The position numbers and the translations under genes are program-made. A DNA stretch of 64,000 nt from Wenzhouxiangellaceae bacterium. Lineage in GTDB: Bacteria; Pseudomonadota; Gammaproteobacteria; Xanthomonadales; Wenzhouxiangellaceae. The number at the start of each line of letters is the position of its first letter. Position 1 is the stretch's first letter. Below, in pieces: positions 9,559 to 20,925 of the stretch. The stretch is from positions 27,120 through 91,119 of the forward strand of contig JANQPN010000009.1 in assembly GCA_028289455.1 (NCBI GenBank), given 5' to 3'. A model generated the notes under the pieces. The model did no database searches, was not told the DNA's origin, and saw nothing but the letters and a program-made list of their open reading frames with translations.

Positions 9559-9858
9559 CGATTTGACTCCGGCTCGATCATTGAAATTATATTGCAATCT
9601 GTCTCTGGAGAAGCCCCTGAGCAGATGGTATTTATAATACTATAGTAGTAACAAGCAATCCATTGAGAAATGCATCCAAAAATGCCTGTGAAATCCATTT
9701 GAGATGCTGTTGGTGCTGTTTTTATCGATTCTCTGGCACAGAATCAGCAGCCACATAAACAATACCACAAAAATAGCCTGGGAGACCGATCGAATTGTTT
9801 GTCAGAACAGCAGGCGGTGTAAACCTCGCAGCACAAGGTTTACACCATCACTCAACGG
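9559..9858. other. 300-bp gap with hairpin and candidate promoter
   Basis: Between the 2045-aa gene and the S74-domain gene. Just after the upstream stop is a perfect 11-bp inverted repeat (GGTGTAAACCT at 9816-9826, its complement at 9836-9846, 9-nt loop) without a T-tract, so it is a weak terminator or an attenuator. On the minus strand a TTGCTT (9653-9658) lies 16 bp before TATAAA (9631-9636), a possible promoter for the two downstream genes. A TACTATAGTA palindrome overlaps it (9638-9647). No protein-coding frame stands out. Confidence 0.5.
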
Positions 9859-12800
9859 CTATTCGGACTCGAAACCATCCACAAACAGACCGACGGCATC
9901 GGTATCGGTACTGCTGTTGTTACTGAAGACAGGATCAGGCAACCCGGGCGGTGAGGCCACAGTGGCGGAATTGCTGACAAAACCACCTTCAGGCTCGTTT
10001 ACCGTAACCGTTAGAGTATATGTCACAGAACCACCGGCCGGGATGGTCACTGAATCATTGATATCACCATTGCCGGACGCTGAGCAGGCCGCGCCAGGAG
10101 CAGGATTACAGACCCAGCTGGCATTGATCAGGTTGGCAGGAATAGCATCCGTTACCGTGGCACCAACAGCGGCGCTGGGACCGGCATTACTGACCACAAT
10201 GGTGTAGGTAAAGGTCTGATTCTCATCCAGCCCGCCAAAACCATTGCCTTTGACAATACTCAAGTCAGCGGCATCGGTGGACTGCACCGTTATACTAAAG
10301 CTCTGGGTATCGGACTGATCATCTCCGCCATTGGCCGTGCCACCGTTGTCCAAAATGCGTACGCTGACGGTTGCAACTCCATCACTGCCTGGCTGTGGCG
10401 TAAAGCTCAAGGCGCCATCACTGGCCACCTGAGGCTGAGCGGAAAACAGCGCCGGAACACTCACCGATACCACCTCGAAACTAACGGCCTGCCCGGTTTC
10501 ATCGGCTGGCCCCGCGCTGATACCGGTTGCCCAGGGACTGATCACCTGCGGCCCGGCGTCATTATCCACCGTTTGATTGGGCCCGGCGGTAAATGACGGC
10601 TCATCATTGACTGCCGCGATAATCAGTTCCGTAGTGCTGGAAGCCCGTCCGGACAGCGGCTGATCATCGGCTGCAATTGCCAGCATATCGCTGCCGTTAA
10701 AGTCCATAGCCGGTTGATAAACTGCACCGTTAAGCGCCGCATTAACATCACCGACTGAGCCGCTGAAGCTCACCAGCGCATCATCAGTACCATTGCCGGC
10801 GGTAAATACCAGGCCGGTAGTACCGCTGAGACTTAACAGGCCATTACTGACTTCCAGACTGATGAAGACAACCGGCGCACCCGGGTCCTGCACACTGATG
10901 CTGGTGATGATTACTGGATTGTCCTCCAGACCATTCACTGATACCGGCGCATTAATAATGGTTGCGACATTATTGATGATCACCGTGGCGCTGGCCTGGC
11001 CCTGAACGGCATTGCCTTCATCATCCATCACGCTGGCAGTGATGGTATCGGTTTCGCTGTCACCGGCACTGCCGGCCACAAATACGGTGAAGCTGCAGGC
11101 ATAACCACTGCCTGCAATGATGGTTTGCGGCACACTACAGGTACCCTGGCCATTCAGATCACCATGAATGTCGTCAACCAATGAATTCAGCGTTACATCT
11201 TCATCACCGGTATTTTCAACCACTGTACTGAAGGTGACATTTCCGCCCGGCTCATTGACATTATCGGGAGAGGCTGACTTGCTGACCATGATTGCCGGAA
11301 GTACATCGTTGATGCTGACCGTGGCGCTGTCCTGACCCTGGACATTGTTGCCGTCATCATCGGACGCACCGGCGGTAATGGTATCGGTTTCGCTGTCACC
11401 GGCATTGCCGATGACCGTTGCGATGAAGCTGCAGCTGTAGCTACCGCCCACCACGATGGTTTGAGGAACACTGCAGGTTCCCTGGCCATTCAGATCGCCA
11501 TGAATGTCATCCACCAGCGTATTTAGCGTGACTGCCTCTTCGCCGGTATTTTGTACCTGAACGTTAAAGGTGACGTCGCCACCCGGTTCGTTCACGTTGT
11601 CCGGTGTTGCGGATTTGATAACCGAAATCGCCGGAATGACATCGTTAATTATTACGGTGGCGCTGGCCTGACCCTGAATATTATTGCCTTCGTCATCGGC
11701 AACGGTTGCCGTGATCGTATCGGTCTCACTGTCGCCGGCGTTGCCGTTGACCATGACGGTAAAACTGCAGCTGTATCCACTACCTGCAATCAGGGTCTGC
11801 GGCACACTGCAGGTCCCCTGCCCATTCAAATCACCGTGAATGTCATCCACCAGGGAATTTAGAGTGACATCTTCATCGCCGGTATTTTGTACCTGCACAC
11901 TGAAAGTCACATCACCGCCCGGCTCGTCCACATTATCCGGCGAAGCTGATTTGCTCACCGTAATTTCCGGCTGTACATCGTTGATACTGACCGTTGCACT
12001 ATCCTGACCCTGGACATCGTTGCCGTCATCATCCGATGCGCCTGCGGTAATGGTATCGGTTTCACTGTCACCGGCATTGCCGCTGACCGTGGCGATGAAA
12101 CTGCAGCTGTAGCTGCCGCCGACCACAATGGTTTGCGGAACACTGCAGGTGCCCTGACCGTTCAGGTCACCATGAATATCATCCACCAGCGAATTCAGGG
12201 TTACCACCTCATCGCCGGTGTTCTGCACCTGCGCATTGAAGGTTACGTCGCCACCCGGCTCGTTGACGTTGTCTGGTGATGCTGATTTGATCACCGCTAT
12301 CGCCGGAATCACATCATTAATCGTTACCGTAGCACTGGCCTGGCCCTGCTGATTATTGCCGTCATCATCACTGACAGTGGCTGTGATGGTATCGGTCTCA
12401 CTGTCACCGGCATCGCCGCTGACCATAGCGGTGAAGCTGCAACTGTAACTGCCTGCAGCCACAATGGTTTGTGGAACACTACAGGTGCCCTGACCGTTCA
12501 GGTCACCATGAATATCGTCCACCAGTGAGTTCAGCGTAACGGTTTCAGCGCCTGTATTTTGCACCTGCGTACTGAAGGTCACATCACCACTCGGTTCATC
12601 CACGTTATCGGGGGATGCAGATTTACCCACCACAATTTCAGGCAGCACATCATTAATGGTAACCGTGGCACTGGCCTGGCCCTGGACGTTGTTGCCGTCG
12701 TCATCGGCCACCGTTGCGGTGATGGTGTCGGTTTCATTGTCACCGGCGTTACCGGTTACTGTTACTGTGAAACTGCAATTGTAACTGCCACTTTCATTGA

Positions 12801-15800
12801 TGGTTTGCGGAACGCTGCAGGCGCCCTGACCGTTCAGGTCACCATGGATATCATCCACCAGTGAATTCAGCGTGACGCTCTCAACCCCGATATTTTGAAC
12901 CTGAACACTGAAGGTGACATCTCCGCCCGGCTCGTCCACGTTATCCGGGGATGCGGATTTGCTGACGGTAATCTGTGGCAGAACATCGTTAATGTTGACC
13001 GTGACGCTGGCCTGTCCCTGGGCATCGTTGCCTTCATCATCTGACACTGAAGCAGTGATGGTATCGGTTTCACTGTCACCGGCATTGCCGCTTACCGTGG
13101 CTGTGAAACTGCAACTGTAACTGCCGCCGGCTGTGATGTTCTGCGGGACGCTGCAGGTTCCCTGACCATTCAGGTCGCCATGGATATCATCCACCAGCGA
13201 ATTCAGAGTGACAGACTCATCACCGGTATTTTGTACCACCGCACCAAAGCTAACTTCACCACCCGGCTCGTCCACGTTATCCGGAGATGCGGATTTGCTG
13301 ACGGTAATCTGTGGCAGAACATCGTTAATGTTGACCGTCGCACTGGCCTGTCCCTGGACATTGTTGCCGTCATCATCTGACACTGAAGCGGTGATAGTAT
13401 CGGTTTCACTGTCGCCGGCATTGCCGCTAACCGTAGCGATGAAGCTACAGCTGTAGCTGCCGCCTGAAATAATGCTCTGCGGAACGCTACAGGTTCCCTG
13501 GCCATTCAAGTCACCGTGAATGTCATCCACCAGAGAATCCAGCGTCACAGCCTCATCACCGGTATTTTGCACCTGCACGCTGAAGGTGACATCACCACCC
13601 GGTTCATCCACATTGTCCGGCGATGCTGATTTGACCAGCGTAATTTCCGGCAGGACATCACTGATATTGACTGTTGCACTGTCCTGTCCCTGGACATTGT
13701 TCCCATCATCATCTGATACAGAGGCAGTTATGGTATCGGTTTCACTGTCACCGGCATTGCCGGTCACTGTGGCCACAAAACTGCAGCTGTAACTGCCACC
13801 CGTAATAATGGTCTGCGGTACGCTGCAATCACCCTGGCCATTCAAGTTACCGTGGATATCATCCACCAGAGAATCCAGCGTGACATTTTCATCACCGGTA
13901 TTTTGTATCTGCACACTGAATGTCACATCTCCACCCGGCTCGTCCACATTGTCCGGCGATGCAGATTTAGTCACTGTAATTTCAGGTATCACGTCAGCAA
14001 TGGCGATGTCGTCGGAATCATTGGCGGTAAATGGTGTGCCGGACTGATCACCCTGCGCCGTGGTTACACTGGTAATGATATCCCCGGCATTACCAGTCAC
14101 TGAGGTGCTGAAACTGCAGCTGTAACTGCCGCTGACGGCGATGGTCTGTGGAACACTGCAGCTGCCCTGGCCGTTCAGATCACCGGCCAGATTATGGGTC
14201 AGCCCGGTCAAATCTACGGCATTGCCTCCGTTGTTATTCACTGTGATATCAATGTTGACACTGCCACCGGGTTCATCGATAGTCGCCGGAACTGTCTGTT
14301 CAAGGCTGACGTCTACAAAGCCACCCAGGCATGAGGGAATGGTGAAGCTGCAAACCCGGGTATCCCACTGGAAATTGCCGGTGGTCTCGACATATTCATT
14401 GGTGTGCCAGAAAGTACAGCTGTCCACCGGGTCGACACTGGTGCTGGCGTAGTCGGCCCAGCGATTGGCTCCTTCGTGTGTACCGGTACCATCCACACAA
14501 ACCGATTCCGCCTGTACTCCGCCGGGCGCATCCACTCCGCGTTCATGCACAGTAAAGTAGATCGAAGGGAAGGATGTGGCACTGGAACGCACGTAACCGA
14601 TACCGATATTACCAGCCGAATCCACCGAGGCCGAGCCCACCCACCGGTTCAGGCCATCGGCAAAATCCACCACGCCCAGCAGATCGCCACCATCACCTAT
14701 GGCAATCGCATCGGTGACCGGATCAATCTCAAACCCGGCCCACATTACCCCTGCACGGTCACCCCCGACATCCACGTTATTTGTGACTGCCGAGCGCAGC
14801 AGGCCTTCGGCAGGGAAATAACGGTTATTGAACCGGTACATAGTAAAAGCCGCCAGCGGATCAAGCCGCTGAGCCGAAGGTTGGAAAATACAGTCGCGGC
14901 TGAAACCGCATAAATTGATATCAAACGGTGGCGTGGCAATGCTTGGTAATGCCGTTAAGGTTGAATTTGTGGGAGTGGCAAAATCTACACAGGCTTCCCA
15001 GAACTGATAACGGTCGGTACCACCAAAAGCTGCGCCATCGGTAGCATGCACCAGATAATTACAGGTGCCGGCCGGCGGCAGATCCGGACCTTCCAGATTG
15101 GCAGCCTGGACGCCGAATTCCAAAGTGGTTGGACTGAACTGGACACCGCTGCCGGTACCTGCCAGCAGGGCCGACCTTTCAAAAACCGTCAGATTAACGC
15201 CCTGAAAAGTGGTACCGATAAATTCATGGGTGGTCATGTAATAACCGTCCGGCCACAGACCAATCTTCGGATAGTCGTTGAATGCCCCGGGACTGACCAG
15301 GAAATCATACAAAGTATAAGGCCCGGCAGGGTCTTCTCCATCGGAAATGGCGATACATTGATGGCCGTCGGGAACAGCCGTACCGGTGAATTGGGAAAAC
15401 AGCCAGCGACCGGCGATATGATCGTAAAGCACGATCGGATCACCGGCATTCTGGGTTTCACACACCCCGCCGAACCCTGCCCAGAAAATGTTACCCACAA
15501 ACGGTCCGCTGGCAACCGCGCCGGTTGCCTTGTCAAAAAATACCCAGCCCACGTTCACGTACTGCACATAGTGAGTCAGGCCGACGTCACCATTGGTATC
15601 CGGCGGCGTTATTCGGCCGCCAATCAGATTGGCATTATCATCACTGGAATAACCGGCAAGGCTTAATGACACTGCCGGTGCGTTGGCCATCAGCGGAAAT
15701 TCGCGCAACTGGGTTCCGCTGTTGTCCTGATTTTCCGGCCTGGCAGCGGTTTCGGCCAGTTCCGGCGGAATTCTCAGCGGGTTGATCGGCGCATCGCGCA

Positions 15801-15996
15801 GCTGCGGTGCCGGCGGCGTGGCCAGCTGTATTTGTACCAGTTCCTCAATCTTGGGTGCACGACCCTGCCGAATCAGCGGCACTGGTTTGATCAGTGTTGC
15901 GGCTTCGCCGGCTGCCGTCGGTTGCTGAGCCGCAACCGGGCCGGATATCCAAGCCATTATCGCCCCCACTACCAAAAACAGTGCCGCTCTGGCCAT
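9859..15996 (-). CDS. Giant exported protein with about ten 112-aa repeats and F-x-D-G-F-E tail
   Basis: I take the ATG at 15996 as start (2045 aa) because AAGGAG lies 8 nt before it; the in-frame GTG at 16002 is too close to that site. A signal peptide ends near VAAQQ. Residues about 90-570 form an extracellular propeller-like region rich in Trp and Gly. Then come one divergent and nine close copies of a 112-aa Ig-like unit (start I-x-V-x-KSA(S/T)PDNV(D/N)EPGG; end GQ(A/D)S(A/V)TVxIND), each with one Cys pair in CSVPQ and CSF. Two further Ig/cadherin-like domains, one with the VNDEPSF motif of the 4014-8033 protein, and a DUF11 domain follow. The protein ends VGLFVDGFESE, a tail shared with both FG-GAP proteins in this window. 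Function is unknown; surface adhesion or structure is inferred. Confidence 0.85.
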   Translation of the reverse strand: MARAALFLVVGAIMAWISGPVAAQQPTAAGEAATLIKPVPLIRQGRAPKIEELVQIQLATPPAPQLRDAPINPLRIPPELAETAARPENQDNSGTQLREFPLMANAPAVSLSLAGYSSDDNANLIGGRITPPDTNGDVGLTHYVQYVNVGWVFFDKATGAVASGPFVGNIFWAGFGGVCETQNAGDPIVLYDHIAGRWLFSQFTGTAVPDGHQCIAISDGEDPAGPYTLYDFLVSPGAFNDYPKIGLWPDGYYMTTHEFIGTTFQGVNLTVFERSALLAGTGSGVQFSPTTLEFGVQAANLEGPDLPPAGTCNYLVHATDGAAFGGTDRYQFWEACVDFATPTNSTLTALPSIATPPFDINLCGFSRDCIFQPSAQRLDPLAAFTMYRFNNRYFPAEGLLRSAVTNNVDVGGDRAGVMWAGFEIDPVTDAIAIGDGGDLLGVVDFADGLNRWVGSASVDSAGNIGIGYVRSSATSFPSIYFTVHERGVDAPGGVQAESVCVDGTGTHEGANRWADYASTSVDPVDSCTFWHTNEYVETTGNFQWDTRVCSFTIPSCLGGFVDVSLEQTVPATIDEPGGSVNIDITVNNNGGNAVDLTGLTHNLAGDLNGQGSCSVPQTIAVSGSYSCSFSTSVTGNAGDIITSVTTAQGDQSGTPFTANDSDDIAIADVIPEITVTKSASPDNVDEPGGDVTFSVQIQNTGDENVTLDSLVDDIHGNLNGQGDCSVPQTIITGGSYSCSFVATVTGNAGDSETDTITASVSDDDGNNVQGQDSATVNISDVLPEITLVKSASPDNVDEPGGDVTFSVQVQNTGDEAVTLDSLVDDIHGDLNGQGTCSVPQSIISGGSYSCSFIATVSGNAGDSETDTITASVSDDDGNNVQGQASATVNINDVLPQITVSKSASPDNVDEPGGEVSFGAVVQNTGDESVTLNSLVDDIHGDLNGQGTCSVPQNITAGGSYSCSFTATVSGNAGDSETDTITASVSDDEGNDAQGQASVTVNINDVLPQITVSKSASPDNVDEPGGDVTFSVQVQNIGVESVTLNSLVDDIHGDLNGQGACSVPQTINESGSYNCSFTVTVTGNAGDNETDTITATVADDDGNNVQGQASATVTINDVLPEIVVGKSASPDNVDEPSGDVTFSTQVQNTGAETVTLNSLVDDIHGDLNGQGTCSVPQTIVAAGSYSCSFTAMVSGDAGDSETDTITATVSDDDGNNQQGQASATVTINDVIPAIAVIKSASPDNVNEPGGDVTFNAQVQNTGDEVVTLNSLVDDIHGDLNGQGTCSVPQTIVVGGSYSCSFIATVSGNAGDSETDTITAGASDDDGNDVQGQDSATVSINDVQPEITVSKSASPDNVDEPGGDVTFSVQVQNTGDEDVTLNSLVDDIHGDLNGQGTCSVPQTLIAGSGYSCSFTVMVNGNAGDSETDTITATVADDEGNNIQGQASATVIINDVIPAISVIKSATPDNVNEPGGDVTFNVQVQNTGEEAVTLNTLVDDIHGDLNGQGTCSVPQTIVVGGSYSCSFIATVIGNAGDSETDTITAGASDDDGNNVQGQDSATVSINDVLPAIMVSKSASPDNVNEPGGNVTFSTVVENTGDEDVTLNSLVDDIHGDLNGQGTCSVPQTIIAGSGYACSFTVFVAGSAGDSETDTITASVMDDEGNAVQGQASATVIINNVATIINAPVSVNGLEDNPVIITSISVQDPGAPVVFISLEVSNGLLSLSGTTGLVFTAGNGTDDALVSFSGSVGDVNAALNGAVYQPAMDFNGSDMLAIAADDQPLSGRASSTTELIIAAVNDEPSFTAGPNQTVDNDAGPQVISPWATGISAGPADETGQAVSFEVVSVSVPALFSAQPQVASDGALSFTPQPGSDGVATVSVRILDNGGTANGGDDQSDTQSFSITVQSTDAADLSIVKGNGFGGLDENQTFTYTIVVSNAGPSAAVGATVTDAIPANLINASWVCNPAPGAACSASGNGDINDSVTIPAGGSVTYTLTVTVNEPEGGFVSNSATVASPPGLPDPVFSNNSSTDTDAVGLFVDGFESE
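10980..14000 (-). repeat. Nine tandem 336-bp coding repeats
   Basis: Inside the 2045-aa gene, near-identical blocks recur every 336 bp. For example, CATGGATATCATCCACCAG appears near 12842 and again near 13178, with near-identical counterparts across the array. The period equals 112 codons, so the repeat is protein-driven. Identity between neighbours is high at the DNA level, suggesting recent duplication or gene conversion; copy number may vary between strains or be mis-assembled. Confidence 0.85.
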
Positions 15997-16060
15997 ACGC
16001 ACAACTCCTTATATTGCTGGTCCTCTGATTGAGCGCGTATTACATCGTCAGGTAATTCGC

Positions 16061-17044
<984 letters not shown>

Positions 17045-17162
17045 TTACTCCGTAATCTGAAGGCCCGAACGGTATTGAAATAAGCCGGGCGCTGTAAAAG
17101 CATTTGAACGGTCTGTTATTCTACCGGAATGCATTCAATCCGTTTACCCCTGGGAGCGCTTT

Positions 17163-18866
17163 ATGTGCCAATTCCGTCTGCTTTTGCCTGCTTTTCTGCT
17201 GCTGATCACTGCACCACTGATGGCGGCTGACCGCGTCACCGGCGAGCTGTTCGCCACGCGTTCTGAAGTTATCGCGCCACATGGCATGGCCGCCACCAGC
17301 CAGCCACTGGCCACTCAAATTGCCATTGATATTCTTAAACAGGGGGGCAACGCCATTGATGCAGCAATTGCCGCCAATGCGGCGTTGGGCCTGATGGAAC
17401 CGACCGGCTGCGGTATGGGTGGTGATTTGTTCGCGATTATCTGGGATGCAGAAAGCGAACAGCTTTACGGTTACAACGGCAGTGGCAGATCACCCAAATC
17501 ACTGACACTGGACTGGTTTACTGAAAACGGCTACACCGATATCCCGGCACACGGACCATTACCGGTCTCGGTACCTGGCGCGGTGGATGGCTGGTTTGCC
17601 CTGCATCAGCGTTTTGGCGAACTGGGGATGGATAAAATCCTGCAACCGACCATTGATTATGCAGAAAACGGTTTCCCGTTAAGCGAACTTATCGCCTGGT
17701 ACTGGCAGCGGTCTACTCCGATACTGTCAAAATTTCCCGGCTTTACCGAACAGTTTACCGATAACGGCCGCCCGCCCGAAGAAGGCGAGCTGTGGAAAAA
17801 TCCCAATCTGGCTAATACCCTGAAAACCCTGGCCACAGAAGGCCGCGATGCTTTTTACAAAGGTGATATAGCGCGCACCATCGGTGACTTTATGCAGGCC
17901 AACGGTGGCTTTCTAAGCTATCAGGACATGGCTGATCACCAGGGAAACTGGGTGGAGCCTCAATCAGTAAATTACCGAGGCTATGATGTCTGGGAACTGC
18001 CACCCAATGGGCAGGGCATTGCGGCTCTACAGATACTGAATATTCTGGAGGGTTTTGATCTGGGCCAGTACTCGGTTACCAGTCCGGAATACGTACATTT
18101 ATTCCTGGAGGCCAAGAAACTGGCTTTTGAAGACCGCGGCAAGTTCTACGCGGACCCGGATTTTGCTGATATCCCGCTCGAGTGGTTATTGTCCAAAGAC
18201 TATGCTGCCCAGCGCCGTGCATTGATCAATCCCGATCAGGCTTTGCGCAGCATCCCTGCCGGCGATGCCCCGGAACATGGCGATACCATTTATCTGACCA
18301 CTGCCGACAAACACGGCAACATGGTGTCTCTTATCCAATCCAACTATCGCGGCATGGGTTCAGGCATGGCCCCGCCGGGCCTGGGTTTTATTCTGCAGGA
18401 CCGCGGCGAAATGTTTGTGCTTAAGCCGGGTCACGCGAATACTTTTGAGCCTGGAAAGCGGCCGTTCCACACCATTATCCCGGCATTCATCACCAAAGAC
18501 GGCAAGCCGTGGGTCAGCTTCGGTTTGATGGGCGGTGGTATGCAGCCCCAGGGACATGCCCAGATTGTGATCAATATGATCGATTTCGGGATGAACCTGC
18601 AGGAAGCCGGTGATGCACCGCGCATTCATCACAGCGGCTCCACCCAGCCGACCGGCCAGAATACTCCGATGACTGACGGTGGAGTGGTCAACCTGGAATC
18701 GGGTTTTGATTATTCCGTGATCCGTGCACTCAACGGCAAGGGCCACCGCGTTGCACCGGCACGCGGGGTATATGGTGGTTATCAGGCCATTTTGCGCGAC
18801 CCGGACAGCGGTGTTTACTACGGCGCATCAGAATCGCGCAAAGATGGACAGGCAGCCGGCTATTAG
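17163..18866 (+). CDS. ggt: Gamma-glutamyltransferase (periplasmic, autoprocessed)
   Basis: A 567-aa Ntn-hydrolase that transfers or hydrolyses the gamma-glutamyl group of glutathione and related peptides. It has a signal peptide (cleavage near LMAADR). The motifs are in order: GGNAIDAAIAANAALGLMEP near residue 61, the substrate-binding GYNGSGRSP, and the autocleavage site G-D with nucleophile Thr375 in GDTIYLTTADKHGNMVSL. The glycine-rich MGGGMQPQGHAQ follows. Cleavage would give about 42-kDa and 21-kDa subunits. The TAG stop shares two bases with the stop of the convergent PfkB kinase gene, so there is no spacer for a terminator between them. Confidence 0.93.
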   Translation: MCQFRLLLPAFLLLITAPLMAADRVTGELFATRSEVIAPHGMAATSQPLATQIAIDILKQGGNAIDAAIAANAALGLMEPTGCGMGGDLFAIIWDAESEQLYGYNGSGRSPKSLTLDWFTENGYTDIPAHGPLPVSVPGAVDGWFALHQRFGELGMDKILQPTIDYAENGFPLSELIAWYWQRSTPILSKFPGFTEQFTDNGRPPEEGELWKNPNLANTLKTLATEGRDAFYKGDIARTIGDFMQANGGFLSYQDMADHQGNWVEPQSVNYRGYDVWELPPNGQGIAALQILNILEGFDLGQYSVTSPEYVHLFLEAKKLAFEDRGKFYADPDFADIPLEWLLSKDYAAQRRALINPDQALRSIPAGDAPEHGDTIYLTTADKHGNMVSLIQSNYRGMGSGMAPPGLGFILQDRGEMFVLKPGHANTFEPGKRPFHTIIPAFITKDGKPWVSFGLMGGGMQPQGHAQIVINMIDFGMNLQEAGDAPRIHHSGSTQPTGQNTPMTDGGVVNLESGFDYSVIRALNGKGHRVAPARGVYGGYQAILRDPDSGVYYGASESRKDGQAAGY

Positions 18867-19756
18867 TCCCGGTTATTGAATTCTGCCGGTAATGCTGATC
18901 TCGCAGGAATCGAATCGGCTGCGCCGGCGGTTTGCACACATTCAGCAGCGGCACGGCATGCCGTAGCCAGACAGTTTTCAATGCTCTGGCCGGCAGCCAG
19001 CTCATTGACAAAATAACCGATAAACGTATCACCGGCGCCGGTGCTGTCCACCACCGACACCTCTTCTGCCGGGACACCCACACAGCGCTGTTGATCAAAA
19101 TACACGGCACCCCGGGCTCCCAGGGTCAGCACCATCCTGGTGCCAGCAAACCGGTGCCGCAGGTTTTCAACAACAGCTTCATCATCGGTTTGATGGCTTA
19201 ACTCGGCTGCTTCGCTCTGATTCAATATCATCAGGCCTACCTTGTGTAATGGAAAGTCTTTAACAGCCGGTGTCATCGGTGCCGGATTGAATATACTGAA
19301 CAAACCCTTTTCAGCAGCGCTGTGCAGCAGGTAATCCACCTGATTGGTTTCGTTCTGGCATAACACCCAGTCATCCAGTTCAGCCAGACTCAATGCTGTA
19401 TCAATCATCTCTTTGCTCAATGCCTGATTGGCGCCCCCAAAAACGATGATTTCATTTTCTCCTGTACTGTCCACCTGAATAATCGCATGGCCGGTTGGCT
19501 GGTCAACGGTTTTGATTAAAGCGGTATCCACCGAGCTTTGATCCAGCGTTTCAGCCAGCACGCCGGCATCACCACCTACCTGCCCGACATGCACAACCTG
19601 CATACCGGCGCGTGCTGCCGCCAACGACTGATTCAGGCCCTTGCCACCACAATACTGCTGATATCGCTGCGCATGGATGGTTTCACCGGGCCGTACAAAC
19701 TGATCCACTGAATAAACGTGATCAATATTCAATGAGCCGAAATTGAATAATCGCAT
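18863..19756 (-). CDS. PfkB-family carbohydrate kinase (ribokinase-like)
   Basis: A 297-aa cytoplasmic sugar kinase. It has the N-terminal NFGSLNIDHVY strand, the substrate-binding GGKGLNQSLAAARAG near residue 37, and the C-terminal signature DSTGAGDTFIGYFVNELA with its catalytic Asp near residue 242. The gene lies 12 bp downstream of a nucleoside hydrolase on the same strand, so the natural reading is ribose (or deoxyribose) phosphorylation after nucleoside cleavage, in a salvage operon. The specific sugar is inferred from context, not from unique residues. It converges with ggt, and the two stop codons overlap. Confidence 0.88.
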   Translation of the reverse strand: MRLFNFGSLNIDHVYSVDQFVRPGETIHAQRYQQYCGGKGLNQSLAAARAGMQVVHVGQVGGDAGVLAETLDQSSVDTALIKTVDQPTGHAIIQVDSTGENEIIVFGGANQALSKEMIDTALSLAELDDWVLCQNETNQVDYLLHSAAEKGLFSIFNPAPMTPAVKDFPLHKVGLMILNQSEAAELSHQTDDEAVVENLRHRFAGTRMVLTLGARGAVYFDQQRCVGVPAEEVSVVDSTGAGDTFIGYFVNELAAGQSIENCLATACRAAAECVQTAGAADSIPARSALPAEFNNRD

Positions 19757-19768
19757 GGTATTAAATGA

Positions 19769-20758
19769 TCAGCCGGGGAACCGGCGGCCCACGCTCTGTT
19801 CCAGCAGCGCTTTCCAGCGTGGCGCGTCTATTTCCCAGCAGACGGTAACATTCGGCGGACCCTGCTTGACCAATGGCTCCCACATGCTCACATTCTCACC
19901 GCCTTCAGCAGCGATATTCAGCTGATCGACTACCGTCATGCCACGGGTTAATTCCCCGTGACATTCGATATCCACGTAATGGCGGCTTTGCTTAACACAG
20001 ATGTCAGGATCAATGGCAATCGCCATGGCCACCGGATCAGGCAATGCCATACCGGGGTCGCCCAGCAGCTCACGGTTGATCTGGTAACCGATGCGGTTAA
20101 TGTCGACTGCAAACTCGCCCAGACCCTCAACACCGGCATCTTTAATCTGCTCTATTTCGGCCTCAACCAGATTGGCTTCACCGCGGCACAGCTCCCAGCC
20201 AACCATTTCAATCGGCAGGCCGGAATGGAAACAGATTCTGGCCGCTTCAGGATCACACCAGATATTGAATTCTGCCGCCGGGGTAATGTTACCCACGGTA
20301 CAGGCAACCCCGCCCATCACTACACAGCGGCTGACATTGTTGACGATGTCCGGCTCTTTGCTGACGGCATTGGCAATATTGGTCATGGGTCCCAGCGTAA
20401 CCAGAATAATCCCTGGGTTGTCCCGGATGGTTTCAATCAACGCGTCAACTGCCGGCTTGGTTTCCACCGGATGTTCAGGTACCGGATAATGCATGTTCCC
20501 CATTCCGTCATCACCGTGAAAAAACTCGGCACGGGCAGGTGTCCGCTGCAGCGGGCGATCGGCGCCTTCATACACCGGTATCGTCTGGCCGCACAGCTGG
20601 ACGGTATAACGTGCATTGATACTGGCCTGCTGCAATGACACATTGCCCGCCACAATGGTAATACCCAGCACTTCGATATCCGGATTGACCAGCGCCATTA
20701 TCAAAGCCACAGCATCGTCGGAAGCCGTGTCGGTATCAATTATCATTTTTCTGGGCAA
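19769..20758 (-). CDS. Inosine/uridine-preferring nucleoside hydrolase
   Basis: A 329-aa calcium-dependent N-ribohydrolase that releases ribose and a base from nucleosides. The diagnostic metal-binding IIDTDTASDDAVAL is at residues 6-19 (most family members have DxDxxxDD), and the second metal-site region VTLGPMTNIANA is at about 120-131. EFNIWCDPEAA and the C-terminal HYVDIE complete the pocket. It is the first gene of a two-gene operon with the PfkB kinase and lies divergent from the response regulator, with about 170 bp between the starts. Substrate range (purine, pyrimidine or both) cannot be fixed from sequence. Confidence 0.92.
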   Translation of the reverse strand: MPRKMIIDTDTASDDAVALIMALVNPDIEVLGITIVAGNVSLQQASINARYTVQLCGQTIPVYEGADRPLQRTPARAEFFHGDDGMGNMHYPVPEHPVETKPAVDALIETIRDNPGIILVTLGPMTNIANAVSKEPDIVNNVSRCVVMGGVACTVGNITPAAEFNIWCDPEAARICFHSGLPIEMVGWELCRGEANLVEAEIEQIKDAGVEGLGEFAVDINRIGYQINRELLGDPGMALPDPVAMAIAIDPDICVKQSRHYVDIECHGELTRGMTVVDQLNIAAEGGENVSMWEPLVKQGPPNVTVCWEIDAPRWKALLEQSVGRRFPG

Positions 20759-20925
20759 GATCGTCTCCGTAAATGCACTGGCAGATAGTTTGGCTGGTCT
20801 CAGTTTAATGACCTTTTAGAATGGCTGCATCCGGTACTGCACAAGCCACTGCTCACCTCAGACGACCACACATCAAATACACCTTTTCGATTACACTAAT
20901 CCAAACAGCAACGTGTTTATTGTTC

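Noticed and set aside
10980..14000. CRISPR array suggested by regular repeats
   Set aside because: The period is 336 bp and equals 112 codons of an open frame; there are no short repeats with unique spacers and no cas genes.
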